Position numbers and translations under genes: made by a program. Positions 62,207 to 64,000 of a stretch of 64,000 nucleotides of DNA are shown one piece after another. Origin of the DNA: Flavobacteriaceae bacterium MAR_2009_75 (GTDB lineage: Bacteria > Bacteroidota > Bacteroidia > Flavobacteriales > Flavobacteriaceae); contig PHTZ01000001.1 of NCBI GenBank assembly GCA_002813285.1, positions 1,239,501 to 1,303,500 on the forward strand, in the 5' to 3' direction. The notes under the pieces are model-generated. The model was not told the origin of the DNA and searched no databases. It was given only the letters and a program-made list of their open reading frames with translations. How positions within the stretch are numbered: the stretch's first letter is position 1; each line of letters begins with the position of its first letter.

Positions 62207-64000
62207 TTAAAAATCAAGGTTGAGACCCATTGTAAATGTTCGTGGACGAGCATATGGTGATGCCTCAATTCCGTCAAAATTCTCAGGGTCTAACCCATCA
62301 TAATCGGTAATTACGAACACATTATTTGCCGAACCATAGATTCGCAATCCGATTTTTTTATTATCAAAAGGTTTCAGATTGTAGCCAAGGGTAATGTTAT
62401 CCAATCGTAAAAAGGAAGCATCAGAAAGATAGAAATCTGATAACGCCTGCAAATCTGAAGGAATATTAGGGAACCCATTATATTGAGTTCCGTCATACAA
62501 ATTCAAGGCATTGTTTATAAAACCTGTGTCGGTAAGTGGTATTACCGATTCGGCAAAACCTCTATTCAAAAGGTTACCATTGTATACTTCACCTCCTATT
62601 TGCCCCCTAAAATTAGCGGTCAAATCTAGGTTCTTGTATTGCATATAGGTTCCAAAACCATAGGTCCATTTGGGCTCAAAAGGAATAAAAATGCGATCCC
62701 TATCTGAAATGACACCATCTCCATTTTGATCCACAAAGGCATCTTCTATGGGCGAACCATCGGCACCGTATACTTGCTCGTACAGCCAGAAAGTTCTATT
62801 TCTTTCACCTACGGCGGTCTGCCCTATATTCACGCCGGTACCACGACCTATTCCTCCTCCGCTCGAAAACTGGGTAATGTTGTCTAAATCTTTAATATAA
62901 GTCTCATTGAAAGCGACATTACCGTTAAATTCTAAATTGAAAATCTCAGTTTGTACGGGTCTAAATTGCAAAGCGGTCTCAAAACCTTTACTCTCAGTTT
63001 CACCAACATTACTAACAAAACGATTTCGCAATGCACCTTCCGATTGTGGTACCTCAGCCAATAGATCGGTCGTATTTCTAGTATAGGCATCAATTGTTCC
63101 ACTTAGAATATTAGAGAATAAATCAAAGTCGATACCAATGTTGTAGGTGGATGTCTTTTCCCATGTTAAATCTGGATTAAAAGCATTAGCTCTATAGGTA
63201 GTAACGGTTCGGTCTCCGAAAATATAACTTACAGTTGGGTCGCCATCATCGTATAATGCTGTATTCGGATAAAAACCTACCGGACCCGTAATATCTTGTT
63301 GGCCGGTAAGGCCCCAACCAACCCTTAATTTTAATTGGCTTAACCATTCAGCATCTTTCAGAAAATCTTCACTATCAAGTTTCCAAGCGAACGCCGCTGC
63401 TGGAAAATATCCCCAGCGCTGGTCTTTAGCAAATAACGAAGAACCATCTGCCCTTAAAGACGCTGTTAACAAGTACCGATCAAAAAAGTTAAGGTTGGTT
63501 CGTGCGAAATACGATTGTAGATTAAGTTCTGTATAATATTTAAATGGTTGTTGTGGCTCTCTAAAACCATTCTCGGTAGTTGTTGGGTAGGTTATACCCT
63601 GTGTGGTAAAATTTTGATATGCATAACCAGCTTGAACATCGATTTTTCGAATTGGTCCATCCCAGAATTTAACATAGGACAGATACGCATCTAATAAATG
63701 ATCTCTTTTAATCTGATCTTCGCTGTAGTTTTCACTGAAATTGTTGAAAATCGGAAGACCTTCGAAAACATTGTACGAAGCCACTGCCCCCGGCAAAAAA
63801 TATTCGTTAATAGTTGATTCTGAGTAATCGATACCGGTGTTGACAACCGCGGTTAAATCTTCAAAACCGTGAATTTTATATCGCAGTTCCATATTTCCGA
63901 TAAATCGGTCGGCATCTTCATTACGTTCTCTCTGTTTTAATAAAGCAAGCGGATTAGAAGGCCCAACGATACCTCTGTCATCGGTCAGTTGATAAAAGCC
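62207..64000 (-). CDS. SusC-family TonB-dependent transporter (PUL 2), 5' part beyond window
   Basis: The frame is open from the window edge to the stop at 62207, giving the last 597 residues. This is all beta-barrel, with family blocks YLLTASLRADGSSLFAKDQR, WGYFPAAAFAWKLDSEDFLK, RVGWGLTGQQDITG and the end SPYARPRTFTMGLNLDF. The plug, CarboxypepD_reg and any STN domain lie outside the window. It imports maltodextrins released by the surface amylase. The apparent ATG at 63892 is internal and not a start. Confidence 0.95.
   Translation of the reverse strand, partial: GFYQLTDDRGIVGPSNPLALLKQRERNEDADRFIGNMELRYKIHGFEDLTAVVNTGIDYSESTINEYFLPGAVASYNVFEGLPIFNNFSENYSEDQIKRDHLLDAYLSYVKFWDGPIRKIDVQAGYAYQNFTTQGITYPTTTENGFREPQQPFKYYTELNLQSYFARTNLNFFDRYLLTASLRADGSSLFAKDQRWGYFPAAAFAWKLDSEDFLKDAEWLSQLKLRVGWGLTGQQDITGPVGFYPNTALYDDGDPTVSYIFGDRTVTTYRANAFNPDLTWEKTSTYNIGIDFDLFSNILSGTIDAYTRNTTDLLAEVPQSEGALRNRFVSNVGETESKGFETALQFRPVQTEIFNLEFNGNVAFNETYIKDLDNITQFSSGGGIGRGTGVNIGQTAVGERNRTFWLYEQVYGADGSPIEDAFVDQNGDGVISDRDRIFIPFEPKWTYGFGTYMQYKNLDLTANFRGQIGGEVYNGNLLNRGFAESVIPLTDTGFINNALNLYDGTQYNGFPNIPSDLQALSDFYLSDASFLRLDNITLGYNLKPFDNKKIGLRIYGSANNVFVITDYDGLDPENFDGIEASPYARPRTFTMGLNLDF

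Overview
This window looks like the chromosome of a marine member of the Flavobacteriaceae (Bacteroidota), of the Zobellia/Maribacter/Arenibacter kind. The evidence is low GC content, two SusC/SusD pairs, several lipoproteins with acidic residues after the lipid cysteine, three sulfatases, a flavobacterial initiator tRNA, and TTG-N21-TAnnTTTG-type promoter spacing. The genus is my inference; the family-level call is firm.

Left part (1-17 kb) is mostly core and housekeeping. It holds the tail of a MerR regulator followed by lemA and two TPM-domain genes, a surface CarboxypepD_reg protein, an S9 peptidase lipoprotein, a DUF4287/DUF5655 protein, a guanine deaminase, and a GAF sensor kinase. An outer-membrane beta-barrel protein follows, with a perfect palindrome upstream, then the GTPases Der and Era, a choice-of-anchor-I lipoprotein and an alanine:cation symporter. 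A tRNA-fMet gene with its own promoter and terminator ends this part.

Middle part (17-28.5 kb) is looser. It holds a cold-shock protein, several very small genes or gene candidates (two bounded by clear terminators), an N5-(carboxyethyl)ornithine synthase-like enzyme, an MscS channel, an AraC regulator, a cupin and an SPFH protein. It ends in a three-gene molybdenum hydroxylase of the PaoABC type, whose FAD subunit keeps the extra [4Fe-4S] cysteine insert but whose small subunit lacks the Tat signal.

Right part is two adjacent polysaccharide utilisation loci (PULs). PUL 1 (28.5-52.5 kb, all on the minus strand apart from one pseudogene) is headed by an ECF sigma factor and a FecR anti-sigma factor. 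It continues with an STN-bearing SusC, SusD, three FGly sulfatases, a PSD1/DUF1549/DUF1553 cytochrome paired with a DUF1501 protein, a GH5, a Kelch-DUF5060-barrel lipoprotein, and two Tat-exported Gfo/Idh/MocA oxidoreductases. Its spacers carry gene remnants: a DUF1080/dihydrodipicolinate-synthase-family deletion junction, a broken hybrid two-component sensor, a sulfatase tail and an unidentified C-terminus. The locus therefore seems to have been cut down from a larger one. The target is probably a sulfated polysaccharide, which I cannot name from sequence.

PUL 2 (52.9-64 kb and beyond) is a starch/maltodextrin locus. It encodes SusC (cut by the window edge), SusD, a SusE/F-type binding lipoprotein, a surface GH13 alpha-amylase fused to the same binding modules, a periplasmic neopullulanase-like GH13, and a membrane-embedded AraC regulator with two extracytoplasmic starch-binding-like domains. 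The inferred flow is: surface binding and cutting, import through SusCD, periplasmic trimming, and direct sensing of the sugar by the membrane regulator.
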